From Cunninghamia lanceolata (Eukaryota > Streptophyta > Pinopsida > Cupressales > Cupressaceae): a DNA stretch of 64,000 nucleotides. The stretch covers positions 620,001 through 684,000 of the forward strand of contig BSBN01000495.1 of assembly GCA_027924645.1 (NCBI GenBank), in the 5' to 3' direction. Made by a program: the position numbers and the translations under genes. Of the stretch, positions 11,257 to 23,266 are shown in pieces (position 1 is the first letter of the stretch; the number at the start of each line of letters is the position of its first letter). Under the pieces are notes generated by a model, which was given only the letters and a program-made list of their open reading frames with translations, did no database searches and was not told the DNA's origin.

Positions 11257-12822
11257 CTACAAGGCAACTAGAAACCCAGGAAAAAGAGACCCAAGAACAC
11301 CCCTACTTGCATATTTCTTTAGGTTGTGCAGGAGTAATAGGGTACTAGTTATGGTCCTCATCATAGCAGATTTATCTTTGAATTCTGAAAAAAAATCTGG
11401 TATTCTAGATTCATTGTGTTTATCAGAATAGCTCTTAATGACTAGTAACTGAGGCAGCTCATCAGGGTTATGATTAATCCATAAGCATGTCCTATCTCTT
11501 GAATTTCCATAATCAAAATAGCATTTATCATTGTTTACTAAGGACAGGAAAGAGACAACCTGATGTGCCTTTAGCTCTGTGGAACACACTTGTTTATTAA
11601 TAGCTGGCTTTTCATTTAGCTCTGCATTTTCATTGCCTAGCTCTATGTCTAGTCCTTTTTCAAGTTGAAAGATGAATGACTCTAGATGTATCATTTCTTC
11701 ATTCTCATCCAGCTTTGTTCCTTCATTCTGGATGTTCAGTTTATCCTCAAATTTAGCACACCTCTCAATGTTCTCATTAGCTTCCTGCACATCAGCACTT
11801 AAGTAAGTATCTTCATCATCATAATCTGACATACAGAAATTAATTATTTCTAAATCACTTGAGAGTAAAGGTGGGACAACATCTTTTGATTGACAGGAAT
11901 ACTCCCCTGTTTTATTTTCAACATGGCATGGGGGTGATGTCTGATTGTGTACAGCAGCTCCATGATCCTCTGTATCCTCTTTTTTCAAGAATTGTTCATC
12001 AGATGACTCATATTTATCATTCAGTGAAGAGTCTAATTCTATTGACCTACAACAATCTTGATTTTGATCATTTAATTCAAAGAAGTCAGTTGTAACACTA
12101 GGATTTACCTTCTTTTCTATGACTTCACTAGTTTCTACAGTAGGGATCTTAGCAGTTTTAGTGTATTTTAATTCTACCAATGCTTGTTTACATTTCTTTG
12201 CCAAATCATGCTCGTTAAAACTTTTCAGGTCAGACCCAGAGGTTTCTTCTTGACAAATATTTCTTAGTAATTCCATATATTTATCAAATGTATCAAGATG
12301 AACCTCACTTTCCTTTTCTTTTTCATTAAATCCTTTTTGCTTATTATCTAGAAAAGGGACATGAGCTGTGATTTCTTCTCTGCATTTTTTAGGATATTTG
12401 TACTTTTCACTAACTTTAATCACAGCCGGATCCTGACGAAAAGACAGATTTTTTTTCTTACCATCCCCTGATTCCTGCCAAGAGATCTTATTATTCTTTA
12501 TTCCTAGCATTGGTTCCATCTTTGTATCCTCTGCACATTTAATGACCGTTGATGCTGCATCCTTCTGTCGCTCAATAATCTCCTCATTTCCCTGCCAACT
12601 TTCAGCCTTATACACATCTGAGAGAGAGATTAGTCCTTTCAAATGTAAATCTAATCTTGTAAGGAAAGCTAGACAATTAAGCTCACCATGCTCTGCGGAC
12701 TTATGTATCCTACACCTTCCAAATAAACCATAGCTATATAAATTTTTGGGATAAAGCTGGTTATTCAAAGCTTTCGGAAATGAAGGAATGTCAACTTGAA
12801 AACTGTCCCTATATGAGTCCAT
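11257..12822 (-). CDS. Unrecognised 521-aa protein of element C
   Basis: A single uninterrupted ORF from ATG at 12822 to a stop at 11257, by far the longest unbroken frame in the element. I do not recognise the family. The N-terminal 90 residues look folded, with aromatic and hydrophobic residues (IPSFPKAL, LYSYGLFGRCRIH, LNCLAFLTRLDLHLKGLISL). The middle (about 90-430) is rich in Glu, Lys, Asp and Ser and probably disordered. The end returns to hydrophobic segments (CLWINHNPDELPQLLVIKSY, then TSTLLLLHNLKKYASRG). There is no CCHC knuckle, protease, RT or integrase motif. Its place, about 140 bp past the LTR, is where gag normally begins, so it could be a very diverged gag or a captured host gene. 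Antisense extra ORFs are known in Grande and Retand Ty3/gypsy elements; that reading applies if the element is actually on the plus strand. Confidence 0.6.
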   Translation of the reverse strand: MDSYRDSFQVDIPSFPKALNNQLYPKNLYSYGLFGRCRIHKSAEHGELNCLAFLTRLDLHLKGLISLSDVYKAESWQGNEEIIERQKDAASTVIKCAEDTKMEPMLGIKNNKISWQESGDGKKKNLSFRQDPAVIKVSEKYKYPKKCREEITAHVPFLDNKQKGFNEKEKESEVHLDTFDKYMELLRNICQEETSGSDLKSFNEHDLAKKCKQALVELKYTKTAKIPTVETSEVIEKKVNPSVTTDFFELNDQNQDCCRSIELDSSLNDKYESSDEQFLKKEDTEDHGAAVHNQTSPPCHVENKTGEYSCQSKDVVPPLLSSDLEIINFCMSDYDDEDTYLSADVQEANENIERCAKFEDKLNIQNEGTKLDENEEMIHLESFIFQLEKGLDIELGNENAELNEKPAINKQVCSTELKAHQVVSFLSLVNNDKCYFDYGNSRDRTCLWINHNPDELPQLLVIKSYSDKHNESRIPDFFSEFKDKSAMMRTITSTLLLLHNLKKYASRGVLGSLFPGFLVAL

Positions 12823-12962
12823 TAAGAAATGGGACCCTCTTTCAACTTTTCAGGCCTTTGAAATTTTATGAGATCTAACATATCTCAGAATATAACATTT
12901 AAAACTCAAAATTTCAACCCTAAACCAAATCAGGCCCTCCTTCTAGTGCCAAAAAACTGTTT
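12823..12962 (-). other. Putative leader of element C
   Basis: 140 bp between the LTR and the ATG of the 521-aa ORF. On the minus strand it begins AAACAGTTTTTTGGCACTAG and continues with a purine-rich AAGGAGGG stretch. A primer site is expected here but I cannot assign a tRNA. Confidence 0.4.
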
Positions 12963-15900
12963 TGTTGATGACTGTTTTGATGCAATCATAACAATAAGTT
13001 AAAATTCACATATAATGAACTGAAACTATACTTGAAAGATAAGAAGGAATCATTTGAGATTCAACTAATCCCAAGTCTACAATGGTTCGGTTGGTCAAGT
13101 TCAGTTGGTCAATGTGAAGCTGTAATGTTCAAGGGGCCTTACGTAGTTTAGGTTTATTTTGTGGTTTACTGGACTAAGAATATGCAAAGAGGTCATAGAT
13201 TTCAACAAGTATTCTGTTCATTTGCATACAAGTGATACCGGGCTGCAAGTTTCGGAGGGTTTTCTTGAATTTTTTGCAGCTCTCTTCTTTATCTATTTAT
13301 GAAAACTGTCTACTTATAGCTCTATTATCATGCTTCTTCAAATTTGAGACAATTTCCTTTGGATTTCTACGTTTTCAGCTAAATATTTCAGATGGGTTGG
13401 GAAAAGTTAGAAAGATCTAATTTATACCTCATTTAATCTACCGAAGGATCTAAGTGTTTCTGTTATGCACTATGTAAACACTACAGTAATCTGATCAAAT
13501 CCACAGTAAAAACCCTAAATGTAAGTTTTGAGCATTTTCACAAACATACATTTAAAATTGCAAGCTCTCAAAGAAAATATTTCAAAACACAAAGAAGAGC
13601 AGGAGAACACTCAGAAGATAGATGCAGAACTCCAGATTCTATTGTATTAGAAACGAATAGTCATACATGATTTACAATGTAGGAATGACTCTTAGTTTCA
13701 TTGATCATACTACAGAGAACTTACAAGCTTTACAGATACAGTAAGGCAGCTAGACATTCCACGCGCACCTTACTGCAGACAACAGGCGACCTCCTTCTTC
13801 TACACTAAGCTATGCCCAGAAAGGCTCTACAATTCTGGCAAAATCCTAAAATCCCTGTGTAAACTATTACAGTGTAGGGAGGCACAATATAAAGACATTC
13901 TGATTGTCCTCACTACAGCAAAAACCTAACTGAACCCCTGGTTCAAACCCCTGGTTATAGCAATAAATACAGGTGAACCAGTTCTCAAAAATATCTCTGA
14001 GCAGTTGTCAAATCTGGGCGAAATATTGCCCCTTCTGAGAAGTTCCGGCAGCTGGGTAATAACTTATGTTTGTCTTTTGTGATAATACCTTCAGCTGCAA
14101 CCTTCCTCTTCACTTGAATGGCCTTGACTTTTCGCATTTCATCCTTATCTTCTTGCTCCTGAGATCAGATCTTCTGCCTCCATGAGGTCACTGCGCTGAC
14201 TTTCCAGCTGCTTCCTCAACTGCAAGCCTGCAAAACAAGACAGGCAATAAGTTTCACATTTATCATAAAAACAGCAGGAAAATAAAATAAGTGTTTAAAC
14301 CCAGGTGACCGCGCAAGATTGAGAAAATCAGATCAGAAATCCTCAAAACGCGTCCAAAATGCGTTCAGACTGCTCAAAGTTCACGGGTCAACCATCGCTG
14401 ACCGAAAAATGCCAGAGGCACCAAAAAAACACTTTAAAACTCCACCGCTTCATTTCCCGCCCATCGGCATGATCATCGCTATCGGCGTGTCAAAAAAACA
14501 TGTTAGCCGACATACTTCATCATCATGATATTTCGCTTCTGCATATTGGAGAAAAGAACAACATCATCATCATCATCATGTTGAAGAAGAAAAGGAGGAT
14601 ATGAATATAATCATGCTGTCGAGGAAAGGAAGATGATGGTGACATCATCATGATATTTGGGCTTCATTGAAATGCTAAGGCTGACGTCATCATCATGTTC
14701 AGTTAAGGTCAGGGGATAATTGCAATATCGAGTCACCTAAGGAGCATGATCAGGATGATGAAGTGAATATGACCCTTTCACGGCCAAGGTAACCCTCTTG
14801 AAAGATTAGGATGATGATGATCATCATCATATTTGCTGCTTCTGTCGAACTTAGAATAAGACGTCATCATCATGTTCGTGAACTGGATCGTGCTTGAAAA
14901 ATATCCTGCTGAAGGAAAAAAAGTGATGATGATGATCATCAGGATATTAGCTTCTTCGTTTATCAGATCGGGATGACGTCATCATGATATTTGGAGCCTT
15001 TGTTAAACTTAAAACATGACGTCATCATGATATTTTGCCAACCGGATCATGTTTTGGAAAATATCCTGTTGAAGGAAAATGTGATGATGATGAGGATCAG
15101 GATACTTTGCAAAAGGTCTTACTTCATCGGCAGGAGGACTTTGCGAAATATCAGGTGAACAAACAAGATCATGATGATCCTGACAATACGACAGGATAAA
15201 AAATATATGATGATGATCCTCCTTATCGAATTATCTAGATGACGTCATCATCATAATTTGTCTTCAGAGCACAAGGATGAGTTAAGGTCATCATGATATT
15301 TGCGCTAGGGTGATATTGTAAAATATGATCATGCTGTTGAGGAATGCAATATCGACCTCCTCTGAATAGATAGGGTGATCATCATGATATTCACTAACCG
15401 GAGATCAGGAGGATATGAAGGTGATGATCCTCTTTATCGATTTATGATGATGATGTTTCCATTACTCAGCGAATTTCAGCGAATATGACCTTGTGAAAGA
15501 TCAGGATGATATGAAGTCGTCATCATCATAATTCGAACTTCAGCAAATATCATGATAATGACCTTGCGATAGGTTTATAGTATGCGCATGTAAATATGCC
15601 GAAGGTGGATTTGCTAAGTCAGGGTGATCTTATACTATCAGCATGATATTTTAAGATCAGGCGATGCAAAGATATCATGATGATGCTCACGATGCAAGAG
15701 ACCACTCGACGGGGAAAACCTACTGACTTAAAGTTGATGTCATCATTATATCTGAACCTCAGGATATTATCGGGGGGGGGCGTTCAAATATGATGATGAT
15801 GTTGTTCTTCAGCAAAACCGAGTTTATAATATGACCTTCCTAAAAGAAATCATGATGCTGACGATGCGCCTAAGGCCATTTGACGGGTAAAGGGCACTAC

Positions 15901-16338
15901 CACCTAAGATTGACGTCCGGATATTGCGACTGCATGATTTTTATCGGGTGATAGACCAAGATCATGATAATCCTGTCAACATGACTTAGGATATAAAAAT
16001 ATGATGATCCTCCTGCGAACATCAGGTTTGACCAAAACTTTGACCGTGCATAACTTTCACATATGGAAGAATTTTCAAGTGAAGTAAAAGGCAAACCTGC
16101 ATGGAATTTCAAGCTCTTTTTAAATATGAGGTCACAGCAACAAAATATGAACTTTGACAAACTGACCTCATGATGATGACCTACCTCATCCTATATCATG
16201 ATGATGATGCACCTGACCTTCATTTTACCAAACCGCCAGAAAGCAGAAAAAACACAAGCAGAAGCAAAAAGCAAAACATCAGCAGGGGTCCCCATTTTGC
16301 TAAGGAGTATAATGGGGCGTGTTGTGAACATCACAACA
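12963..16338 (-). repeat. Element C right LTR (5' LTR if the element is on the minus strand)
   Basis: 3376 bp, TG...CA, about 98-99% like the left LTR by eye. The ATGATG/TGACGTCA array lies at about 14515-16215, with perfect TGACGTCA near 14682, 14976, 15017 and 15240. The third of these is TGATGTCA in the left copy. Confidence 0.93.
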
Positions 16339-16343
16339 GGGCA
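16339..16343 (+). repeat. Right target-site duplication of element C (GGGCA)
   Basis: Second copy of GGGCA. After it the interrupted element A integrase frame resumes. Confidence 0.93.
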
Positions 16344-17135
16344 CCCGTCATAGCCCACAAATTTGGGCAAGAAATTTTTTGATTGCATGGTATTCCTAAG
16401 AAGATTATCTTAGATAGGAATGCCCATATGACATCTTGAGGTTTTGGCAAACCTTGTTTTCCTCACTTCAAACCCAGTTGAATATAAACTCTGCTTATCA
16501 TTTGAGATGGATGGCCAAACTGAAAGGGTAAACCAAGTGCTAGAAGATTTATTGAGAATTTATTGCATGGATTAACAATACAAATGGGAAGATTATCTTC
16601 CTCTAGTGGAATTTGCCTATAATAATTCCTATCATTCTGTAATTAAGATGGCTCCATTTGAAGCATTATATGGAATAAAGTGTTGAACCCCTATAAGTTG
16701 GGATAAGCTAGAAGGTAGGGTTAGCCTTGGTCTAGAAATGCTATCAAAAATGGAAGAGCAAGTCTATCTGATTAAGAAAAGGCTAGCGGAAGCCAATGAT
16801 AGACAGAAGAGTTATGCAGATGCTAAATGCATTGCAAGGCATTTCTTAGTGGGAGAAAAAGTCCTTATAAGGGTAAAATCCCAAAAGACCTCCATTAAGT
16901 TTGGAAAGACATCCAAACTGGCTCCTAGATATGTGGACGCCTTCAAAGTTCTCGAAGAGGTCAACCCAGTCACATAAAGGATTGATCTGCCATGAACTCT
17001 TGCCATGATGCATAATGTTTTCCATGTTTCCTATATTAAAAAGTTTATTTTAGGAGATAATCATATTCCTATTCTTGATTGGAATGCTATATAGGTGAAG
17101 GATCTAGGGGTGGTAGTGATCAAGCCCATCAAGGT
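16344..17135 (+). pseudogene. Element A integrase, 3' part
   Basis: Continues the frame cut at 6884. First the end of the catalytic core (VIAHKFGQEIF, LHGIPKKIILDRNAH), with stops and a shift around 16380-16620. Then the C-terminal domain from about 16738 (the MLSKMEEQVYLIKKRLAEA helix, a VGEKVLIRVKSQK strand, KLAPRYVDAFKVLEEV) and the conserved MMHNVFHVSYIKK at about 17006-17045. The frame runs to 17135, where element D is inserted. Confidence 0.85.
17131..17135 (+). repeat. Left target-site duplication of element D (AAGGT)
   Basis: AAGGT abuts the TG of the D LTR and recurs at 24712-24716. Joining the two restores an element A frame (IKPIKVLETHKL). Confidence 0.9.
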
Positions 17136-18576
17136 TGATGCAGAGTGGCACAAAGGAAGCAATAATGAACAGTATTCTCTACCCACTCACCCACTTCACT
17201 ACTTCAATCCAACCAAAGTCACATCCAAGGGCATATTAGGTATTTCTTGTCCAAGCTGTTATCCAACCTTCAAGGCTCCTTCCACACCTTAAGACAAGTC
17301 TGCAAACACCTTTCCCATTGTTGGTTTGATCCCCAACTTCTCACAACTCTCCAACCCTTACTTGGCCCAGTGAGGCTACTAGCCCTCCTAAACCAGTTTT
17401 CACTACACAACTTGACAAAACCCTAAATGACCAAGCAAACAAATGGTGGATTTGAATACCCTTTAGGGTACTCTAACAAACTTCCAAACCTCCAATTCCA
17501 ACTCTACTCTAGCAACTCAAAACACCCACTAGGTCTCTAGGCCTAATTGATCAATTTAGGGCTAGGTTACAAAGAAAATGGTCTAAGTTGGGTTCATAAA
17601 CCTGGGACAGGAACTTGGAACACTTCCTCAACCTACAAACATCTCACAAACCACCATGCATTCATTCACCTATCAGATTTTATCATTTACCACCCAAAAT
17701 TGCACATTTCTTGGTCAAATGCATAGAGATATTTGACGTAGGGCATCACTCCAAAAATCAAGGACTATCTTTCCCGGCCAAAAGCTTTTGAAATCACCAA
17801 GAGAACCCTAGCCTACATTTCACCAAGTGGCATGAGATTTCACTAGTTGGAATGCATTTTAGGGCAGGTTTTGAATGAGAAACCCTAGAAATCAGGGTTT
17901 TAGACCAGTTTGGAAACAAAATGCAATATCTTCCTCCTACGATCACTTCAAGACCTCAAACTTGATGCATTTGAACCCTGACTCAATCTAGTTTCAGAAA
18001 AATCACATTGATCCAATCGGCCAATCCATACAGGCCATACAACAGCAAAAAATCTTCGAAAAATAGTTAGTTTTCTTGATTTTTATGCCCAAAACACCGT
18101 ACAAAGTCTTCTCTCCCATACTAGAGCAAGATGTCCACCATATCAACCCATCCAAGTTGGTATACAACTTGTAAAAATAGTTTTAACCACCAAAAGTGGG
18201 TTGGGACTGACCAAATATGTTATGCCATATTGACAACTATGGCATTTTGTATTAACACAAGGATGTCGATTGGTTTAGCATGGCCAATAGAACCTAAACA
18301 TCCACCATACTCCCTAAAACATGACAAAACATCAAGACTACAAACTAGTTTCAAAAAAACCATCATTAGACCTTCTAGGCCTAAGTGACTCAACTAGGGT
18401 CCAAATGGACTAAGAAGGATTTGAGGTTTATATGGTCACCCCAAACCTCTTGACCATAAAAAATGGACCTTACAACCATGGCTAAAAAGCCTTATTACAA
18501 ACATACTGAACAAAGCCCACAACTTAACAAAAATGCTATTGAAATGCTTCAAATTGCTTTTAGGTGCCCTGCACCA
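17136..18576 (-). repeat. Element D 3' LTR
   Basis: 1441 bp, aligned base for base with 23267-24711. The short ORF 18131-18388 recurs at 24266-24523 in the other LTR and has no family motif. Confidence 0.92.
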
Positions 18577-18584
18577 TACACCCA

Positions 18585-19304
18585 CTGTCAAACAGCACTC
18601 AAGTCTCTTGAGTTGGGAATGTTGTCAAATGGAAATCCTGCCTTCTCAATGGCTTCTCTACTCATCCAAGTTGCATCTTCCTGAGGCTTATTGAGCCACT
18701 TCACCAAATACTCATAATAGGTGTGCCTCCTAGTTTGTTTAGCAACCCTTTGATCCAAAATGCATTCAATCTGATTAGGAGATGAAGGAATCAATTCTTG
18801 AAGTGTCTGATCAGTTTGTTCCTCTATAGTAGTTGTCTAAGGATCAGATCCCTTATAGGGATAGAGGTCTAATACATTGAAGATTGGTGACAAAGCAACA
18901 CCATCGGGTAGTCTGACTTTGTAGGCATTTTCTCCACATTTCCTTAGCACTTCACAAGGCCCAATCTTCTTCATAATCAACTTGGTGTATTTTCCTGCAG
19001 GGTGTCTCTCCTTTTTTAGGTGTACCATGACCAAATCCCCTTCCTTGAACTACAGATCCCTTCTCTTTCTGTTAGCAGACTGTTTGTACTTTACAGAGGT
19101 AGACTGTAACTTCTCTTTTACTTGCTCATGGATATCTCTCATCACTTGGACAAAGTCTTCAGCCAATGCACTGCTCTTCTCCAGTCCTCTAACCTCTTTG
19201 AGTTCCAAAATACCCCTTAGGTGAGTGCCATAAACTATTTGAAAAGGTGACAGGCCAATACTCCTGTTCACAGTGTCATTGTAGGAGTATTCTACCTGAG
19301 CCAA
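18585..19304 (-). pseudogene. Element D integrase C-terminus and chromodomain
   Basis: Reading down the minus strand from 19304: the core-to-tail segment with AQVEYSYNDTVNRSIGLSPF and QIVYGTHLRG. Next comes the SH3-like tail with VMVHLKKERHPAGKYTKL and a KIGPCEVLRKCGENAYKVRL segment. Last is a chromodomain (18588-18794) with ILDQRV, YEYLVKWLNKPQEDATW and a following helix. Chromodomains in plant chromoviruses bind histone marks and steer integration into heterochromatin. Stops at about 19050 and 18840 split the chain. Confidence 0.88.
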
Positions 19305-19325
19305 AATTGAATCCCAACTAGTACC

Positions 19326-19865
19326 CTACTCCTTAGTTAGGTGCCTTATGAGGTTCCCGAGTGACCTGTTAATCACCTCAGTCTGACCATCAGACTGAGG
19401 ATGATAGGCTGATGATAATGACAAATTTGTACCTAGTCTTTTCCAAAGTGTCCTCCAGAAGTGTCCTATGAACTTGGGGTCTCTATTAGAGATGATTGAC
19501 AAAGGCAAACCATGTAATCTAACTATTTCTTTGAAGAAAAGACCTGCTATGTGTGAGGCATCATGTGTGGTTTTACATGGAATGAAATGGGCCATTTTAG
19601 AGAACATATCAACAACCACAAAGATGCTATCGTGTCCATTCTTGGTCCTAGGCAAACCAAGTACAAAATCCATGCTTATGGAATCCAAAGGCTTTGAAGG
19701 AATAGGTAGTGGAGTGTATAGACCTACATTTGATGTATGTCCCTTGGCTCTTTGGCAAATTTGACAAGTTTCTACAAACTTTCTTACATCAGTTGGCAAC
19801 TTTGGCCAATAGTAGTATCTTCTAACCAAGTCTAGGGTCTTATCAATGCCAAAGTGGCCTACCAT
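19326..19865 (-). pseudogene. Element D integrase zinc-binding and catalytic core
   Basis: 179 codons. The HHCC region spans MVGHFGIDKTLDL to CQICQRAKG. The core has SMDFVLGLP (first catalytic Asp) and HPQSDGQTEVINRSL (catalytic Glu). The second catalytic Asp lies in a motif that is normally SDRD in Ty3/gypsy; here it reads SNRDPKF, a change expected to kill strand transfer. The frame ends in a stop just after HLTKE. Confidence 0.88.
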
Positions 19866-22061
19866 GCTGCCACAATGCTTCTCCTAAATAATATTCTCTC
19901 TAACAGATCATCTTGGAATACACAACAGGCTGCCTTTGAAAAGAAATCCATCTTGTATCAAAAAATCACAAAAATCAATGTTATACCTGCCTGTCATGGC
20001 TTTGCAAGATTGGTAAGGTTCCTTGAAGTCTTCATCTTCTTCATACTGATCTTTAATGGTATGTATACCTATACTCTCCAACTGAATGGTTTGAACAACA
20101 AGATTCCTCCTACTTAAGGCATCGGCTACCTTATTGGCCACTCCCTTCTTGTGCTTGATTGAGAAAGTATATGCTTGGATGTACTCCATCCACTTGATAT
20201 CTCTATGGTTTAACTTCTACTGTCTGTTCAAGAAGCTCAAAGCATGGTTATCAGTGAAAACAACAAACTCCTTGGGTAATAAATAGTGTCTCCATTTTCT
20301 CAATGATTGAACCATTGCATATAATTCTAAATCATAGGTAGAATAGTTCTGTTTTGCCTCATTTAACTTCTCACTAAAGAAGGCTACAGGCCTCCCATCT
20401 TGACTTAGGACTCCCCCAATAGCCCTCTTACTTGCATCACACTCAACAACAAAGGTCTTATCAAAATCAGGTAGCACTAGTACCGGTTGTTCTGATATTT
20501 TCTTCTTTAATAGTTCAAAGGCTTGATTGGCCTCATTTGTCCACACAAACACACACTTCTTGCACCCTTTAATAGTGTCAACAAGTGGAGCATAAATGGC
20601 ACTAAACCCTCCAATGAACTTTCTATAAAAACTACACAAACCATGGAAACTCCTTACCTCAGAGGCTGTAGTAGGTGTTGGCCAATTATGAATGGCTTCC
20701 ACCTTGCTTGGATCCATCTTGAGGTTGCCCTTAGGGATGACAAAACCCAAGAATTTCAAATCTTCTTGTAGGAAGACACATTTGTCAAGGTTAATTCTCA
20801 ACTTCTCCTCTTGAAGCCTCCTAAGCACTTCATGGATATGTCTTATGTGATCTTCCTTGCTGTCACTAAAAACCAATATATCATCCAAATATACAACAAT
20901 GAACTTATTAAGGAAAGGTTTTAGTACCTCATTCATCAACCTCATGAAGGTGCTTGGTGCATTTGATAAGCCAAAAGGCATGACAACCCATTCAAATAGC
21001 CCTTCATTGGTTTTGAAGGCCGTTTTCCACTCATCCCCTTCCCTTATCCTAATTTGGTGATAACCACTTTTTAGATCCATCTTGGTAAAATATTTAGCCC
21101 TACCCAAGCAATCCATTAAATCTTCTATCCTAGGCATTGGAAATCTATACCTGATAGTAATCTTGTTGATGGCCCTAGAATCAGTGCATAGTCTCCATGT
21201 TCCTTCCTTCTTGGGTGCAAGTACTGTAGGTACTACACATGGACTAATACTCCTCTTGATAAGCCCTCTATCCAACAAGTCTTGAATTTGTCTTGCCACT
21301 TCAGCATTTTGCTCTGGAGTCAACTTGTAGGCTGCTTGGTTTGGTAGGGTGGATCCAGGGATGAGATCAATGCAATGACTAATCTCCCTATTTGGTGGAA
21401 GTGCATTCTTACTCTCATCGGCTATCACATCATGAAACTTTTCCAATAGTTCTTCCACTTCCTTTGGTCCAATCCTCCTAAGAGGTTGCTGCACTTTGGC
21501 CTTCTTGGGATTCACATCCTTGGGCTTGATGAACACTGCAAAACATGGTACTTTCTCTTCCTTCAGGTTAGCCAAAAACTCTTTTTCACCTACCAACATA
21601 ACTGAACTAGAAATGACCTTCTCTTTGCAATCATCAATCAAAGGAGTCATTGTAAACTTTTCACCATTTTTAGACAAATAAATCACATTTTGCTTACCAT
21701 CATGTTGGGCACTTGTGTCATGTTGCCAAGGCCTTCCAAGAAGAAGGTGGCATGCATCCATATCTACTATCTCACAAAGGATCCTATCACAATATTCACC
21801 TATCTTAAATTCAACCCAACATTGTTCTTTCACCACAATTTGTTGGTCCTTGGTTAGCCAAAAGACTCTATAGGGGTTAGGATGAGGTATCCTTTGCAAT
21901 CCTAATTTATTCACCATGTCATTAGAAGCTAAATTCTCAGAAGCACTTGAATCAACAATTACCTTGCAGACTTTCCCTTTCACCTTGCAAGTGGTTCTAA
22001 ACAAATTGTTCCTTTGGGGTTGCTCCTTGGTGGCAGGCATGATGAGAGACCGGTTAAACAT
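19866..22061 (-). pseudogene. Element D protease, reverse transcriptase and RNase H
   Basis: A 614-codon open frame (22061-20217). The protease motif is DSSAS at residues 37-41 (the Gly of the usual DSGA is Ser), with LLLGRPW about 65 residues later. RT has KMDLKSGYHQIRI near residue 328 and the catalytic YLDD at about 391-394. RNase H follows from about residue 520 (ECDASKRAIGGVLS, then TYDLELYAMV and FTDNHALSFL). A stop at about 20215, where Gln-Lys is expected, ends the frame. The RNase H tail continues to about 19908 (FSIKHKKGVANKVADALSRR). Otherwise it is a well-preserved pol. Confidence 0.92.
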
Positions 22062-23242
22062 GATGCATTCTCCACTCTCTGGTCTGCAGACTTGGAAGAG
22101 GTAGTTTGGTAAGATGTGGTGCTTTGACAGTCATCCTCTTGAAGGAGCTGCACCCTTCTATCTTTTTGATTTGCAGAATTGTTTCCCATCTTCTCTGGGC
22201 ATCTAAAGGACTGATGTCCTATTTGATTGTAGGAAAAGCACCTTCCTGTGAACATATTGGGATCCCTACCTCCACTTCTTCCTCTACCATTACCTCTCCC
22301 TCTAAATTGACCCTTATCAGCATTGTCTCTGTCAGCTGCCACGTGACTGCCTTCTTGTGATCTGCCATTTTGGGGTCTAAGAAATTTGTCTCTATTCTAA
22401 AATCTGCCCCTGCCTCTAAAATTTAGATTGCCTCTGCCCCTACTACTTGAATCACCTCTCCTTCTTTGTTTGTGCTCAATCCTCAATGCCATTTGGAAAC
22501 ATTTATGCACTGTCTTAGGGTTAAAGAGACTTAGTTCATCTTGAATGGAGAACTTAAGGCCATTTAAATACCTTGCAAGATTTTGCTTTTCATTCTCAGG
22601 AATTTTGGCTTTCAAAGACATTTTGTGAAACTCCTCGGTGTATGTGCTCACATCCATGTCCTTCTATCTCAAGTTTTGCAACTTTTTGTGCAAGTTGACT
22701 TCATAATCCTCAGGAACAAATTGCTTCTTGATTTCAAGCACCATCTTCCTCCATGTGGTGATAGGGTTCCTATCATCCTCTATCCCCTCATTTTGAATGA
22801 AGTTCCACCAACTCAAGGCTGGCCCTTTCATTCTAGATTTGGCAATCCTCACTTTCTGATTTTCTGCCACTTCCTCACATTCAAAATAGTTCTCCATTGC
22901 CTCTATCCAATCAAGGCACTCCTCTGGTTTCATCTTGCCAGGAAACATAGGTAAATCCACCTTACTGTCCTTCCTACTCAACTTTCCAAGTGCATCTACG
23001 AATTATTTTTCTGACATGCCTCCTTGTGGCTCTTCCATGGGCACTCCTTTTTCTCCATCTTGATCCTCTTCATCTGAATCTAAGATGACCTCTGGTTTCT
23101 TCTTCTTATCCTTATCCTTCTTCAACTTCTCTATCTCAGCCTCCATCCTTTTGTGCTTAGCTGCTTGTTCTCTCACTATCTTTACCAATTCGGCATTAGT
23201 CACCATTTGAGGAACTTCCTCCTCTTCTTCTCTATCTCCCAT
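21998..23242 (-). pseudogene. Element D gag
   Basis: The likely start is ATG at 23242, just after the primer site (MGDREEEEEVPQ). A charged coiled coil (about residues 20-50) is followed by the capsid region (LPMFPGKMKPEECLDWIEAM, then KGPALSWWNFIQ) and an Arg/Gly-rich tail. The zinc knuckle reads CFSYNQIGHQSFRC: the second Cys of CX2CX4HX4C is Tyr. Stops at about 23003, 22664 and 22397 break the chain. The gag frame ends near 21980 and overlaps the start of the protease frame, as in elements that use frameshifting. Confidence 0.88.
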
Positions 23243-23250
23243 CTCTTTGA

Positions 23251-23264
23251 TGGCTCTGATACCA
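23251..23264 (-). other. Element D primer-binding site (iMet tRNA type)
   Basis: On the minus strand, TGGTATCAGAGCCA lies two bases past the end of the 5' LTR. This is the usual plant initiator-Met primer site and fixes the element's orientation. Confidence 0.93.
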
Positions 23265-23266
23265 CC

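Larger units (their letters stand above)
6885..16338 (-). mobile_element. Element C: young non-autonomous LTR retrotransposon with an unknown 521-aa ORF
   Basis: Two direct repeats of about 3.37 kb (6885-10258 and 12963-16338) start TGTTGATGACTG and end CATCACAACA, so they have TG...CA ends. The pair is flanked by a perfect 5-bp duplication, GGGCA. The LTRs agree at about 98-99% by eye, so this is the most recent insertion in the window. The 2.7-kb body has no gag, protease, RT or integrase. I place it on the minus strand because its only long ORF starts about 140 bp inside the right-hand LTR. Reading the minus strand out of that LTR, a TTTTTTGGCACTAGAAGG stretch lies within about 30 bp and could be part of a primer site. 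No standard primer site or polypurine tract is clear in either direction, so orientation is provisional. Confidence 0.88.

Noticed and set aside
19468..19764. 98-codon plus-strand ORF
   Set aside because: Antisense shadow of the D integrase.
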